64,000 nt of DNA from Angiostrongylus vasorum (lineage: Eukaryota; Nematoda; Chromadorea; Rhabditida; Metastrongylidae), in NCBI GenBank assembly GCA_018806985.1, contig JADANN010000465.1:1054001-1118000 (forward strand), in the 5' to 3' direction. The notes below the pieces were generated by a model, which was given only the letters and a program-made list of their open reading frames with translations, did not search any database and had not been told where the DNA came from. The position numbers were made by a program, and so were the translations under genes. Below are positions 22,859-34,276 of this stretch, piece by piece; the stretch's first letter is position 1; each line of letters begins with the position of its first letter.

Positions 22859-24449
22859 TCAATAAAATGTTTCTGTTCCAAGGTCGGTCTGTGGATATCT
22901 AGGAAACGTGGCTGCTCTGATTAGCTTCACATAGCACACTGCAAAAATTACATTATCCACTTATTTCAAACATCTTAGCGTTTCTTGAGGGAAAATGTGC
23001 CTTAACTTCCTCATGTGATGTCGAATTATTGGAGGAGGGGGATGGTGGAGAATTCCTTATCGAAATCGTTTTTTCTTTTGCAAAGGAATAAGACCACCCA
23101 TATGTTCGTGACGAACTATCTTTTTGTGAACATCATACCGGTGGTCTTGTTCTTTTTTAAAAATAAAAACGCTTTTGAAGAAGGCGAAGTCACCGAAACG
23201 TTAGTTTTTTTTAAAAAGTTGGTTCATTTGTAATCAATAACACGTCAACGATGTAAAGACGAAATTGGGGTGGAAGATTCCGTGAAATCGTTCGTGGCAA
23301 AAAAGAAGGTGACGCCCTGTATGTGAATGCTGGTACATCGGTGTGTGGATGACTGATGATGATTTTTGTTTACCGTATCGATCGTGTCGTCATTTCGGAG
23401 ACTTGTCCTCTATTCGACCACCATCCGTCAGATGAGCGTCATTATACTTCGAACAACTGTCCACTGAATACTCTTTAATGCTTTTAATACAGCTTATTGA
23501 ACGAATTCAGTATTCAATTCAGTTCGCCTAATGTGCTCATTAATCGTTACGGGCGTATTGAGGTGAATTCGTTTCGAAGAATTTCACCTTCATTTTCTTC
23601 TTATGAAGCATGACTTTCCTAAAATCACCTTGTATTCTAAGAGTATTTCGATCATTCATCATGGATTATCTTCTTTCTCATTTGTCTAGGCGTTTTGATG
23701 ACTAGGACGACGACGATGGCCGTTCAGGGTTATGAAATGGGAGAAGTTGACCTCTACGCATCGGACAGGCTTCTCTTCGCTGCAACGAGGAACTCTTAGT
23801 TTTTCACTATGGTGATGGCATTCACTATGCGATGGCACAACGATGATTAAGTTGCGTTCCAGAAGAGGAACAGAGCTGAGTGAAAAGCAACAAGTTTTTA
23901 GCGAACCCTACATGTCGCTCTTCCATTTTAACAGCTATTCGTATAACCTACTAAGAGTGATTATCGTCCACTTAATTCCTTAACTGGCCGTTGCGTTTAT
24001 AGGTGATATGTAGTTTACGACTGGTAGAACAATGGCGTTCAGAATTTGCTTCATGCACAAATATGTTGAGCAAGGAAACTTCTCCGTGCTAACATGGGCT
24101 CACTGTTTGACGCAGAGTCAAACTGAGGAAATCTTTCACTAGCAAATTCAGTGGTTATGTTTTAGAATTTCATCTCTTCTCATCCATTTTTGCCGATAAT
24201 GAAAGTTTATCCTTAGTATAAATAATTGCCATCTAGGTACTTCTTTTTTCTTGAAGAAAGTCCACACTTGAGAAATCTGCGGGGAAGGTTAGGCAGCTTT
24301 TGGTAAGTGAATCTGAGGTTATGGTTTTCGTGAAATTTATCCCACTTATGATAGGCAATGGGAGTTTATAATGCAGAGATAAGTGACCTGTAGCACACAT
24401 TAAATCGTTACTTCAATCGCTCTCCGTCTGTCAAAACAAAAACAACAAA
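22859..24449. other. no gene seen; one hammerhead-like scrap
   Basis: At 23174-23212 on +, TTTGAAGAAGGCGAAGTCAC, then CGAAACGTTAG looks like a hammerhead half with C3 changed to T; stem I could only form through the adjoining T- and A-runs. Otherwise no gene or family repeat was seen. Confidence 0.3.
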
Positions 24450-24650
24450 AGCCTCCATTCCTCCCGGGTCAGCAAATTGGTGCCCGACTCCTTTGGAGAG
24501 GATGAAGACACTGACTTGACACATAGATAGGTTCTCGCAAGCCATTCTATAAGAAGAGTATGCCTTCGCTCACCTCTGCAATGCTCAAAGAAGTCGAATG
24601 CATGGTGCATCGCCTAAGGGATTGATCAATTCCGAACCCTTTGTGATTCA
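24450..24650 (+). repeat. Family A SINE, 5'-truncated
   Basis: Begins inside the body (CTCCCGGGTCAGCAAATTGG) and runs to GGGATTGATCAATTCCGAAC. No head. Confidence 0.6.
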
Positions 24651-24815
24651 CCTGTGCTATAGTTTTACTTACATAAAAGGTGTTCTTAATTTAGCACTTT
24701 TCCACTTTCCTTTTCTGAAGCAAATGATATTCGTTGTTATGCTTTTTAAGAAAATACACGTCTTTCCAGTGCTTCATCTGCTGCGTGTGATTTTATATGA
24801 ATCGTGATGGAGCAT

Positions 24816-24893
24816 TATGTACTTAAAGGCATGATGTGAGTAGCAAGAAAGATCTATGTACTTAAAGGCATGAGGTGAGTAGCAAGAAAGATC
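24816..24893. repeat. 39-bp tandem duplication
   Basis: Two near-identical 39-base units in a row, each starting TATGTACTTAAAGGCATGA and ending GCAAGAAAGATC. They differ at one position (GATGTGAG / GAGGTGAG). Their closeness implies a recent duplication. Confidence 0.85.
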
Positions 24894-26767
24894 TGTGTGT
24901 TCCATGTTCTGCCACTTTCATTTCTGTGGTTGTGATAATCAGAGGGTTTGAATACCTGGTGTCCCACATTCTGGCACATCATATTCTGTGGATATGATAG
25001 TCAAAAGATGTTGAATATATCTTAGAGATACAGTATCGAATCTCACTGTTGCCTTCGTATTCTTATCATCTGACTAATGAATCTCATAACATGTGCAGTT
25101 GTTCGTCGTGCTGTTATGAACCGATAGCTTCCTGTTCTTTCGCTAAAAAAAAATTTCTGGTAAAGAGCTGTTATGTTGTTAAAGTTTTCAACCTTCTATT
25201 ATGTGTAATTGTCAGTTCCTATTGGCTCCTCTAATGTGCGGGAATCTTTCTCAGTGTGTTCTGTTATCGAGGACCGTTTTCTGTCTTCCATATATAATTC
25301 CTCGAGGTTGTCACCTCATTTAACAAGATATCTTTCTTTCAAGGGACTGAGCTCTTTTCCGTTAGAAATGTCGCTCGCTCAGATAGTTCATGATTCACTG
25401 TTGACAAGAGACCTAAGTATCGAAGGAGTTGCTGCCGAAGATTTCTAAGCTTTGGGGGTTGATGAGAGGAGGATCCTAAGGTCATAGATGAATCGTTTGT
25501 TCGGATGGATTAGAGAGTGGTATAGCAATGGCTCCGTGGTACTCTTTATTGTATAGCAGTTCTGTGTTCTTTCACGTATATGAGTCCAGGAAATTTCAAT
25601 TAACAAATTCATTACGACAATTTTTCCTTTGGTTGGCTTTTTGCTTGTCAAAGATGTGAATGGGTGATTTTTTTTTAAAGTAACAGCAGCTGGAAACCAT
25701 TGACCAGGTCGTTGTGGATAGACGAACGTTCACTCCTTATATGAACAAACATGACATGATTTGCTTAGGATCACTCCCTGTCTGATAACAACTTGTACAT
25801 TGATAATGCTTCCGAGGTCAACATGGACTAGAAGAGTTTGTTTGCAGAATGGGTCACCGTAGTCACTGACTCATTCTGTGCTCTGTGCTTCTCTAAGACA
25901 ATGTTCTCCTCCTGCACAATCTTCTTTGACAATCTATTAACCACTGTATACCATATATCTTAAGGTGAATTTCATTCTTGTTGCTGTGGAGAATATCAAT
26001 CCCTACAGATTGATGCATTCTATTCGTATCGTTTTCACGTTTGAGAAGCTTTTTCTGCACATTTGGGCGCTTTATAGTACGTGCATCTGTACTTGTAACA
26101 TGATTGCTGTTCTTCACAGTGACCTACCTATGTTCGTGGTGTCCATACATTTCCAGTTTTGGTATGTGGATTGTTCTTCTTGTTATTCATTAGAAACAGA
26201 GCTGTGGCCATCTCGTGGAATTGTTAGGCAAACGGTTTTCTGTGGAGCATCTTTCCGCTCCACTGTTGAATCCAGTCGTTTTCTCATTTATTTGGTTACT
26301 TTTCCGCCAGTTTCCGTCTCATGTATTCTTAGGTGAGCTCAAGCAAGCGTTTTGTTTCCCAGTTTCTTTGTGACTCTGACTTCCTTTGTTTCCCAATTGC
26401 TTTGTGAATCTGATTTTCTTTGTTTCGTAACATATCTTTCAATACTCTTCGTGAACTTGTTCAGTAGTTGTTTGAAGATAAATGTGTTGTCGGTATGTTC
26501 TTTTTACTGGTGCAGTTTGGCTGACGACAACGAATGCGAATTGCACAGTTTTTCTGATTCTCGAGGTATTCGCTCTCACTTTAAGCTATACTAAATTACT
26601 TTATCTACCCTTGAATATGAACCTTTCACGATCATTTTTTTTTCCTTAGTTGGGCTATAACCAGAGGGTTTGCCTTGCCTTTTATGGCGTGATGGATATG
26701 TTGCCGTATAAATAGGATGCGATGAATAATTGAAACTAAGAGGTGGAAAAGAATTTTAGTGGTTCAT
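24894..26767. other. no gene seen
   Basis: Unique sequence. The 123-codon frame at 25965-26336 is rich in Cys, Phe and Ser in a way typical of T-rich non-coding DNA. The motif TTTGTTTCCCA / TGTGA is repeated at 26353-26410. Confidence 0.3.
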
Positions 26768-27060
26768 CCTGCTGAAGCACGAATGTATCGTGATGGTTAG
26801 AGACGCCTTGCGTACTTCGCCGTTGGTTTGATCCTGCACCCAGTCGCGCCAAGTTCACCATCCCTGCGAGGTCAGAACATTGAACCAAACTTTTCTGCGA
26901 GCATAAAAATACTGGTATTATGTATTGGTAGGCCTTTACCACCCATTGCATAGGCAAAGTAGCATTCAATAATCTCTACGATGCTTTATGAAGGAGAATG
27001 CCCTGCGCATCCCAAAGGGTTTGATCAACGCCGAGTGCTTTTCCGTCTATCCTTTATCAT
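26768..27060 (+). repeat. Family A SINE, diverged copy
   Basis: Head CGTGATGGTTAGAGACGCCT with box B GGTTTGATCC, tail GATCAACGCCGAGTGCTTTT ending CTATCCTTTATC. The middle is diverged from the other copies. Confidence 0.65.
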
Positions 27061-28199
27061 AATCCATTTACTGCAGCAGTTTATGTAATGTTTTCATTTT
27101 ATTAAAATTATTAAAATTTGTTATTGGATATGGATTGGTCAGTGTACGGTGGCATAGTGCAGAGTAGTGAAGCGCTATTTTCATAAATGTAAGTTCATCC
27201 TAAGGAATAGTTCAACTGTCCTTTAGCCTTAGTGTCTCCTATAACCATGAATTGATAATGCATTCTTAAGAGCTGTTCTACAGGTCGCATTCCTCAAAAT
27301 GAATTCATGAGTGAACGTGTGTCCATTCCATCTATCTTCTGCAGCAGTTATCGATTTATTAGTGGAAGATTTTCGATCATCACTTTTCATTTAGTCATTC
27401 TGTTGTAAGATCCCAGTTCCAGATATCAAATAATCATATTGCTGACTTTCTGGGAATGTCAAGCGGCTCATCGCTATCAGATTGTTCGTCGCTCTTGAGT
27501 TTTTCCTTTGTTATTTCTCGGAGTCAACGTTCAAGAGTGAAGATTCCAGCTCGTAAATAAAGCTTATTAATAAAAAAAGACCTGGTAGAATCTGCCCATT
27601 TTAGCCAACATCTTGCAATCATGGTTGCTTTAGAAAATGAATTGAGACTTTGTTGAACGAGCACCGAAAATTGTCTGAATGCATTTCCGCCCAATACTTT
27701 GTGTGATTAGTCGAAAGGCAGAAGGCTTGACGAGTATCTCCCTTGTAATGAGCAACCTGATTCGTTCAGTTCTTCTTATTGGGCCAGAAAAACGTTCTTT
27801 CGCGGCAATACTTCGCTTCTGCCATTGGTTCGTCGCAATTTCAGAACTTGTCTGTGAATGATTTCGTCTGAGACCCAACAGAAAGCAGGCTGAATTTGTT
27901 TTATTGTAATTGCTAAGACCAACTTCATAATAACCTTGGGATTGATCCATAATTCGTTGTTTTCTTAATAAACACACGTGACGTTGTTATCATACTATTT
28001 GTTAGCAGTGGCTAACGTTTCGAGGAGTTTTGGCTTGTAAGGGACATAAGAAGCTCAAGTTAACAGTAGACAAATCAACCAAATAACTCCATAGACTGAG
28101 CAGAAAAACCACGGAGCATAGATTCCAACTGCTTTCTTTGAGTCCTTCACTGATTACGGTGAGCAATCTCACAGAGCTCTCATGGAAGGGTAAAACGAC
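27061..28199. other. no gene seen; possible PLE 3' UTR
   Basis: A - strand half hammerhead is visible at 28005-28030 (CGAAACGTTAGCCAC), at roughly the place expected downstream of the P3 endonuclease. The 115-codon - frame at 27630-27977 has no recognised domain. Confidence 0.3.
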
Positions 28200-28930
28200 C
28201 CTCTCATATTAAATTATCAGTGACATTTCGTGAGAACACTTGTGATGACGAGGCGTTCTCTTCTATGCTTCATTTCTGGCTTCTTGGAATTTGCGCTGTC
28301 GAGGGACGTGTCGAGGTTTTAGATTCTAGTGAGAGGATGGTGGCTTCTGCTTCAATACGTTTTCCATTATTTCCGTTTTTCCTATGCGCGTCTAGTGAAA
28401 TGTCTGGTTTAGCTTTACTGTTATTGTCTAAGTGTTCTTTTATACGAACACAGATTGGTCGACCAGTTTTCTCAAAGTATCCGGCCATGCATGCTATACA
28501 AGATATTCGGTATCCCATACCTAAACTCATGCAATGCGATGCATTTGGGAAAATTATGCAATTTTTTGTTTCTCTTAGGCGGTTACGAACTAGCTGGCAT
28601 TTTCGAGTGTTCAGTGATACTTTTCAAAGCCGTTCTTGTTTAGGTGAAAATTAACGGCAAGATAAATGAGACCTTGTTCTCGCTAGACATATAGTTCGGA
28701 GGCCGTGGTTCTTCCTCTAAACCTATCCCGTGGAGATGGTGTTTCGTAGCCGCTGGCAATGGCTAGTTGCAGCGAAGATTTCAAGGATTCCTCCTTCTTT
28801 TCTCTTCTAGTGGACATAACTGTGGCTGTTCGAAACGTTTTTCTCATACGCGCCTTACAGGGAGAGGAGCATTGTCCATCCCCTGTGAACGCTGCGCATT
28901 TCGTCTCCACGTTCTCCACGTGGAATTCTC
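28200..28930 (-). pseudogene. Penelope-like element P3: GIY-YIG end
   Basis: On the - strand, 28919-28683 gives RKTFRTATVM and LQLAIASGYET, aligning with the FGTATSVCTTRELK / ARQIAISNGYE segment of P2. 28530-28270 gives MGYRISCIACMAGYFEKTGR and then PICVRIKEHLDN. The YIG strand is changed (YFE for YIG) and the GIY strand is YRI, so the nuclease would be dead even if expressed. Same orientation as P2 and P4. Confidence 0.75.
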
Positions 28931-28989
28931 AGTAGTAAAATTCCCCACGGCTGACCTTCTATTAACCAAGGCATTGATCGATTGTTCTC

Positions 28990-29165
28990 TTGTTGTGCAA
29001 ACACGAGGTTGCCAATTTATTCTTTATTTATAAACAAGCTGACGTTTCAGCGGATTTCACTTTTCTCGGAGCCTGGAAAAGTGAAGCACTGGAAGGAAGG
29101 CGAAATGCGCCGAAACGTCAGCTCGTTTAGGAATAAAGAGTAAACCAGTAACCTTATTCGCTCAA
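28990..29165. repeat. Penelope terminal inverted repeat with two facing hammerhead-like halves
   Basis: Left: TGTTGTGCAAACACGAGG, AAACAAGCTGACGTTTCAGC. Right: GGCGAAATGCGCCGAAACGT, CAGCTCGTTTAGGAATAAAG, the near inverse. Each strand has a hammerhead 3' half (CCGAAACGTCAGC on +, CTGAAACGTCAGC on -). The upstream CTGAGGA boxes are mutated (CTGGAAGGA on +, CCGAGAA on -). Confidence 0.5.
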
Positions 29166-30584
29166 CAGTGGAATAGTGAATTATTCTTAGTGGTAGACTC
29201 GTCGAAAACGATGAGTGTGTGAAGAAGCTGTTTTGTTTCAAACGCGATTGACACTTAGTCTTCGTGGTTTTTCTATCGACGTTACGAAGTTGTTTGGCTG
29301 ACTAGGTTGCAACTGATTTGACTATTCCAAGCACTGAAGAAAGGGAAATTCACCGAAATGTTACTCACTATAGACGGATGGTATTGTTTTCTTCCATTCC
29401 AGGAAACCATTTTAGTGCATAGGAGAGCGAATAGTGCTTGTTTTGCAGTAGTCCTTTTTTTCCTGGACACAACTTTTTCAATAGCCGTGAATTTGGCTAC
29501 GTTTGCAAATCGTTCCAAGCTTTCGGGTTCCATTGAATGCTGAGTCTCATGTTTCTGTAATGGAAAGTTGTTCGTCTCCTTATGCTTATTTTCACAGCAG
29601 TATGTTAAGCTGTTGCTGTTAATGGATGAACTCCACCGGAAGTTTTCGGCGAACGTCAAAAAATTTACTGGAAACATCGGATTTTTTGTGACTCGGAATC
29701 TCTGAGGTGGAACATTTTAAACCACCACCACCTCTTATAAAAAATAGAATTGAGGGGAATGAAGATTTTACATCCACTTTCCATCATCGTTTAATGGTTA
29801 ACACAGCGGTGAGGTTAGGTTATCAGGTATCAGGTATTATGAGTATATTATTATTTGGAGAAGCGGAACTCATTACCACCAGTAGTACATTTGTGCCGTG
29901 AAAAATTTTTTGTCTATAGAAAAAAAGTCCTAGTGGATTTCTTCTGAAAGTGTAGAATGTCACAAGTAGACTGGGTTCAGAAAGATTGAGTTAAACTCAT
30001 CTCCAGCAGTCTAATCAATTTATTGATTTCTAGTGGAATATGGAACAACTCGACGAGTCATTACTATCATCAAGTTCGGGTTATTGATCGTTGATAAAAA
30101 GTTCAACATCGTAGACGTTTATGATTCATGCCAATCGTGTCATCATCTATTCGTTTGTCAGTTGGCTGTTTGTGACACTCATCGTTGAAATGATTTGATG
30201 TCAAAGTTCGTTCTTCTCCTCTTTATCTTTCAAATAAGTACTCGATTTCCTTGTCTTCTTCGTTGACAGGGACGAGATCAGACTGATTTGCAGCTCAAAA
30301 GTGCTGGATTGAAAACTTTCGACTACTCAGTCATGTGCGTTGTTGCTGTGAATCCCATATGAGACTTTAGTTTTGATTCAACAATTTGTTTCTTTTTGAT
30401 TACTCACTTCTTCGACAAGGGTAGTCGTAATCCGTGTCATCATTCATGCTACTCGACCTCCTTTTTTCCTTTCTCATTGAGTCATTTTTCTCGTTATTTT
30501 TTGCCACCGATTTTTTTTATTTCAGGAGAAGAAAAAAGCACGCACGCACACAAGAAGAATGAAAGATATAGAGTTTTATAGAGA
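29166..30584. other. no gene seen
   Basis: A weak hammerhead-like string (CTGAAGA at 29333, CCGAAATGTT at 29353) is visible on +. The rest is unassigned unique sequence. Confidence 0.3.
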
Positions 30585-31350
30585 TTTCATGAATGAATAC
30601 TAACAATACTTGCATAATTGGGCGACCTGTCCTCGCGAGTTGTGCAGAGCCTAGAACATTCGTTTCCTTTCCTCGCATCCGTAATCCATGATGGTGATTT
30701 GATTGAAGCACAGTTCCGGATACGAGTCCATATCGTGATCTGTAAAGCAACTGCGTCTGCGAGCACAGCGAATTGATTTTGGGTACAAACGCTTCTAGCT
30801 AACGTGTTGTTGGTTGTCATAGGGGAAGCCTGCATCATTGTGGAGTCCACTCTACAGTTCTCTTCGTCCATCTGTCTGTCGTCTGTTCTTCTCATTATGT
30901 GACCGGCCCATCTATGTTTCGCTATCGATGCATATTCACCTGGATTCCAAAAATGGGGTAGATTTCGAAGATCAGAGTTTCGCATTACGGCTAGGTGTTG
31001 ATGTGCTGGTTGTATTTCAGAAGATATTGTTCAAGCGCTCTGTGAATAGCGCGCAGCATACCTGACGTGCTTGAAGTACACCCACGTCACTGCTATATAA
31101 CAGAGTGCTGGGAGGATTTGTTGAATCGAAAAGGTGAGCGTGGAGTTTTGGGTCCTTCAGTTGGTCGGTGGCTTCTTTGAGAGGCTCGAATGCGGCCCAT
31201 GCTGCGTTTTTCATCTCTCTAATTCCTCATTCATGTTGTTCTCTATGTCCATTGAATGGCCAAGGTACACATACCAGGTAGTTGCTGATAGTTAGGAAAC
31301 CATCCAGTTTGTTAGTTCATCTTCACATGGATGTATCAAGAACTGGGTTG
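30585..31350 (-). pseudogene. 3' end of a non-LTR retrotransposon (RT C-terminus)
   Basis: The - strand across frameshifts reads YVYLG (about 31265), ENNMNEELER, AAWAAFEPLKEATDQLKDPK, LHAHLFDST, then after decay KHRWAGHIMRRTDDRQMDEE and finally SWITDARKGNEC near the stop. This order matches the C-terminal third of a family of nematode endonuclease/RT LINE proteins, which end in a W-K-x-C-W-G-P-H type sequence. Truncated at the 5' end (no RT catalytic motifs). The 3' flank reads CACAACTCGCGAGGACAGGT, CGCCCAATTATGCAAGTATT, which aligns with the ends of families B and C. Confidence 0.8.
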
Positions 31351-31811
31351 TCTTCCGATTTATAATAATAATAATGGTAATGGCAGAAAAAATAGTACTG
31401 GTCCAACTTGACATGGAAATTTGACATTCATATGAAACTTTACTCAGCTTGCTTTTTGCAATTATATGATCACATCCGAATTTAATTATGGGCTAGCACG
31501 ATGTTGTTACATAAGTTTTAATCGGCTAACGTATCGACGTCTTCGTCTTCATCAGAGCCGATAATTAGACTGCTGTAGAATGGATTGTCCGAGCACTTAG
31601 CAATGAAGTACGATACATTGGTCATTCATATCGATGTTAAATGAAAGTCAGTTTACCGAAATGTAAACTTAAATGAGTGCTGGATACTTAATTAACGAAG
31701 GATATGTGGACATGTTTATGAAAGAATATTCAAAGTTTTTCTTTCCTACTTTTCCATTGTCTTCTGTTTCCAAGGTTTTTCTTTTCCACAATTAGTCGTC
31801 TTCTACAATAA
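31351..31811. other. no gene seen apart from a hammerhead motif
   Basis: An ATA-rich run (AATAATAATAATGG, 31363-31376) and the - strand hammerhead listed separately. No open block with coding support. Confidence 0.3.
31521..31562 (-). ncRNA. minimal hammerhead motif, one core change
   Basis: On -: ATCGGCT (complement 31556-31562), CTGATGA (31549-31555), GACG/CGTC stem II with an AAGA loop (31536-31548), GATAC where GAAAC is expected (31531-31535), GTT (31528-31530), AGCCGAT (31521-31527) giving a 7-bp perfect stem I. The single A-to-T change falls in the invariant GAA and should abolish cleavage. CTGATGA is the commonest natural form of the first core box. Confidence 0.65.
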
Positions 31812-32232
31812 GGATGCTGAGTTATGAGCAAAACCGGGAATCTAAGTTGTGCTTCCGTCGAGTCCGTGATTACTTACGAGGTGCTCACGTTCTATACACC
31901 ACACCAACCGAGGTTCTTGCGTTGCCTTTCTCACAACCTTTGTTTTACCATAACAGTGCTCTCAGCAGTGACCTGTCAACGAGAATGATCTGGAGATTAT
32001 AAATCGGCATTGAACCGAGTTAAGGTATGAGCTGCGTGGAAATCACACATAGCAAGGTAGGATGTGAACCACACTCAAAAGGTTCCGAAGGGGATGGCTT
32101 TGAAAAATGCAAAGCAAAGGCCTCGATTGGTGTGATGATGAGTGAGTGTAACAGCCGTTCAAAGCCAAATTGGGTTCCAGTCCACATCCTACCGTGTCAT
32201 GGAAAAAGAACAACAAATAAGTAGCAGTTAAG
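31812..32232. repeat. Family D fold-back element, copy 5
   Basis: Left arm AAGGATGCTGAGTTATGAGC, GTGCTTCCGTCGAGTCC (a box B inverse) and CACACCAACC. The spacer contains GAGAATGATCTGGAGATTAT, AAATCGGCATTGAACCGAGT, shared with copies 1 and 2. The right arm is poorly matched (GGTGTGATGATGAGTGAGTG). It lies about 230 bases before the first exon of the SNX9-like gene. Confidence 0.5.
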
Positions 32233-32439
32233 AACCCGTTTTCTTGTCATTTTTGTTCATATAAGGCATACTTTAGGTCAGAAACGATCAAACGAACATG
32301 TGAATCCATTTTCCCTCCAATTTGTATTCCTTTTTGTATTCTAGTTTCGTTTTAGTCGTCTTTCCTTGTGAAGAGCTTATGAATGTCATGCACCGATATG
32401 TTAGACGATTAATGACTGCTATTATTGCTACGCTATACT

Positions 32440-32463
32440 AAGTAAGAGTTGTTTTATTGCAGT
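32440..32463 (+). promoter_or_regulatory. probable spliced-leader (trans-splice) acceptor of the SNX9-like gene
   Basis: AGTTGTTTTATTGCAG ends one base before the ATG at 32464. The pyrimidine run and the NNTTNCAG-like acceptor, with only a 1-base leader, are typical of nematode spliced-leader addition sites. A 5' UTR intron is the alternative; RNA data would decide. Confidence 0.5.
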
Positions 32464-32562
32464 ATGAGTGCGCAGGTGAAGGCTGAATACGATTTTGAAG
32501 CCCAACCTGGCACCGGCGAGATGAACATCACCAGCGGGGAGATTCTAACGGTTATTCGTCGG
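32464..32562 (+). CDS. lst-4: SNX9-family sorting nexin (LST-4-like), exon 1: SH3 N-terminal half
   Basis: 33 codons starting MSAQVKAEYDFEAQPGTGEM and ending GEILTVIRR. AEYDF is the ALYDY-type strand of an SH3 domain, followed by the acidic RT loop (GTGEMNI) and the S-G-E-I-L-T-V strand. The start is chosen because the ATG sits one base after a strong acceptor and the SH3 begins immediately, as in nematode LST-4. The donor is GTTCGT, weaker than usual; phase 0. SNX9 proteins bind proline-rich partners such as dynamin through this SH3 and remodel endocytic membranes through PX-BAR; C. elegans LST-4 is linked to Notch-regulated endocytosis and cell-corpse clearance. Only exons 1-4 are in the window. 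Confidence 0.85.
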
Positions 32563-32863
32563 GTTCGTTAACAGTTTTATACTAAAGCAACAGCCAACTG
32601 ATAGAATCAGTTTGCTAACTTCGGCATAAATCCATCATAAGACTGGCGATCGTTTTTGCAACGGATTTCTAGGTTCTTTTATTTGCTGACAAATATCATT
32701 TACTGAGCAGTCTTTAGTTCTCTAGTGGTTAATGGTTATATAAGGTTATATTTCTTTTAGCAAGGGAATAGATAATATTTCTATAGTTGTCGTATGTTAT
32801 ACATAAACTCTACTTTCCAATTTTAATCGAAACTTTATTACTGCCATTTTTTTGCATTATTTG

Positions 32864-33230
32864 CTTGGATACTTGGATGTACCCTCTTCACTGGTGGTGC
32901 GGGTCCCAACATAATTTCCATTTGCTGGTTCAGTTATTGTGGTTCCGTGGAGGCCCGACGTTAGGCTAGCCGAACTTTCCTCAGGTCGTCACTATCCCAG
33001 GCATTTGGCGTCACTGTGTATCAGAGGGAGATTTTCCAACATACGACTAATTTAATACCAGGACGGTGTTGATTCCTGACAATGCATTATTCTAGATGGG
33101 CTTCAGAATGGAAAGCTCGAGCTCCATCTTAGCTTGCGAGCCCCTTCTGAGGCTGCACTCCCGCTGTACATCACAACCCGACACCTTGGAACACGCAGCA
33201 AGGATGAGGCAGTAAATCGTCGGATGATTT
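32864..33230 (-). repeat. Family B element, copy 3 (in intron 1)
   Basis: Full length but diverged. The - strand ends ACATCCAAGTATCCAAG near 32883-32867. Inserted 300 bases after exon 1, antisense to the host gene. Confidence 0.65.
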
Positions 33231-33561
33231 TACATTATTACAAACATTATTGGGTAATTCCTTTTATTTCGACGAAAAACCGAGTGTGGTGTTCTATTTA
33301 AACTTGAAAAGTAACTGTCCTTTTTTAAAAAAGGATTACCAAGTGGTTCCTATATCGCTCGGTCCCGACTAGTAACGATTGGAATAGTTGCGCTGGTTGT
33401 GATTACGAATTGCTGCCGTGAATTGGATGGCATCGTACGGTAATTCATCGGCGCTTATTTGATCTCAGGAAGAGGAACTGGAAGAACTTGCGTCCTGTAC
33501 ATTTGTCGGTGGAATTCGTGAATAGTCGTCATCTGTGTTAAATTTCAGGAGACCGATTGAC

Positions 33562-33960
33562 AATCTCCTCCCAACGGTTTACCGCCTCATCGTGGCTGGG
33601 AGGTGTTCCTGGGTGTCGGACTGCGATGTACAGCGGGGGGGATTCGTCCTCCTGGCAGGGTCTCCCAAGCTGAGAATGAGTCAGGCGTTTCCACCATGAA
33701 GCCTAGTTAAGACTACACCAATACCAGGATCCACCACGGTCTTCGTATCAAAGTTGCATGGTGGCAAATCTCCCTCTGAACCACAAAGACTGCGACCGCC
33801 CGTGGTGGTGAAGACCTGGGGCAAACCTTGGCCAGGCTGACCTTGGGATTCCAGGAAACCACAATAGCTTAACCAGCAAATCTCTGAAAAATGGTGATTA
33901 TGCTGGGGTCCACACAACTAGTGAGGACGGGCCGTTCAAGTTTCAAGTATCAAGATTAAC
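33562..33960 (+). repeat. Family B element, copy 4 (in intron 1)
   Basis: Full length, sense to the host gene: starts CTCCCAACGGTTTACCGCC, ends CACACAACTAGTGAGGACGG, GCCGTTCAAGTTTCAAGTAT, CAAG. With copy 3 it forms an inverted pair about 330 bases apart inside one intron, so the pre-mRNA could form a long duplex here. Confidence 0.75.
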
Positions 33961-34220
33961 AATCTTGATAGGGAACGAAGTGCTTTTTGATCTGAAGCTC
34001 TTACATATTTCTATCAACTTTTCTTAGTGAATAATGCTAATCGTTTCTTCACGAAACCTTATTATATCGGTTTAGTTCGAAAAGGAAACTTTCGAAATCA
34101 GGCTGTTGTTGTTCAACCCAAATTGGAATAAGTCATTAGATACCTGTGAAATAAGACGAATAAGCTGGATATATTTGTTGGCTTTAGCGGCTTCGATGAA
34201 ATATTGTACAATTTTTTGAA

Positions 34221-34276
34221 TTGTTGAGCTTACACGAGGTTGATAATGAGGTTTATCAACCTCATGTCAGCTCAAC
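34221..34276. repeat. short palindrome of Penelope terminal edge
   Basis: TTGTTGAGCTTACACGAGG, TTGATAA followed by TTATCAACCTCATG, TCAGCTCAACA: an imperfect inverted repeat of about 24-base arms. The same edge flanks the terminal repeats at 14.7, 40.2 and 41.0-41.2 kb. This looks like a minimal empty pair of element ends. Confidence 0.55.

Noticed and set aside
27630..27977. 115-codon - frame
   Set aside because: No known domain, no splice framing, and it falls where the PLE 3' flank is expected.
28220..28654. 144-codon + frame
   Set aside because: Shadow of the - strand GIY-YIG domain of P3.
29333..29365. additional hammerhead (CTGAAGA ... CCGAAATGTT)
   Set aside because: Stem I does not form and stem II is only two pairs; left as a possible decayed copy.
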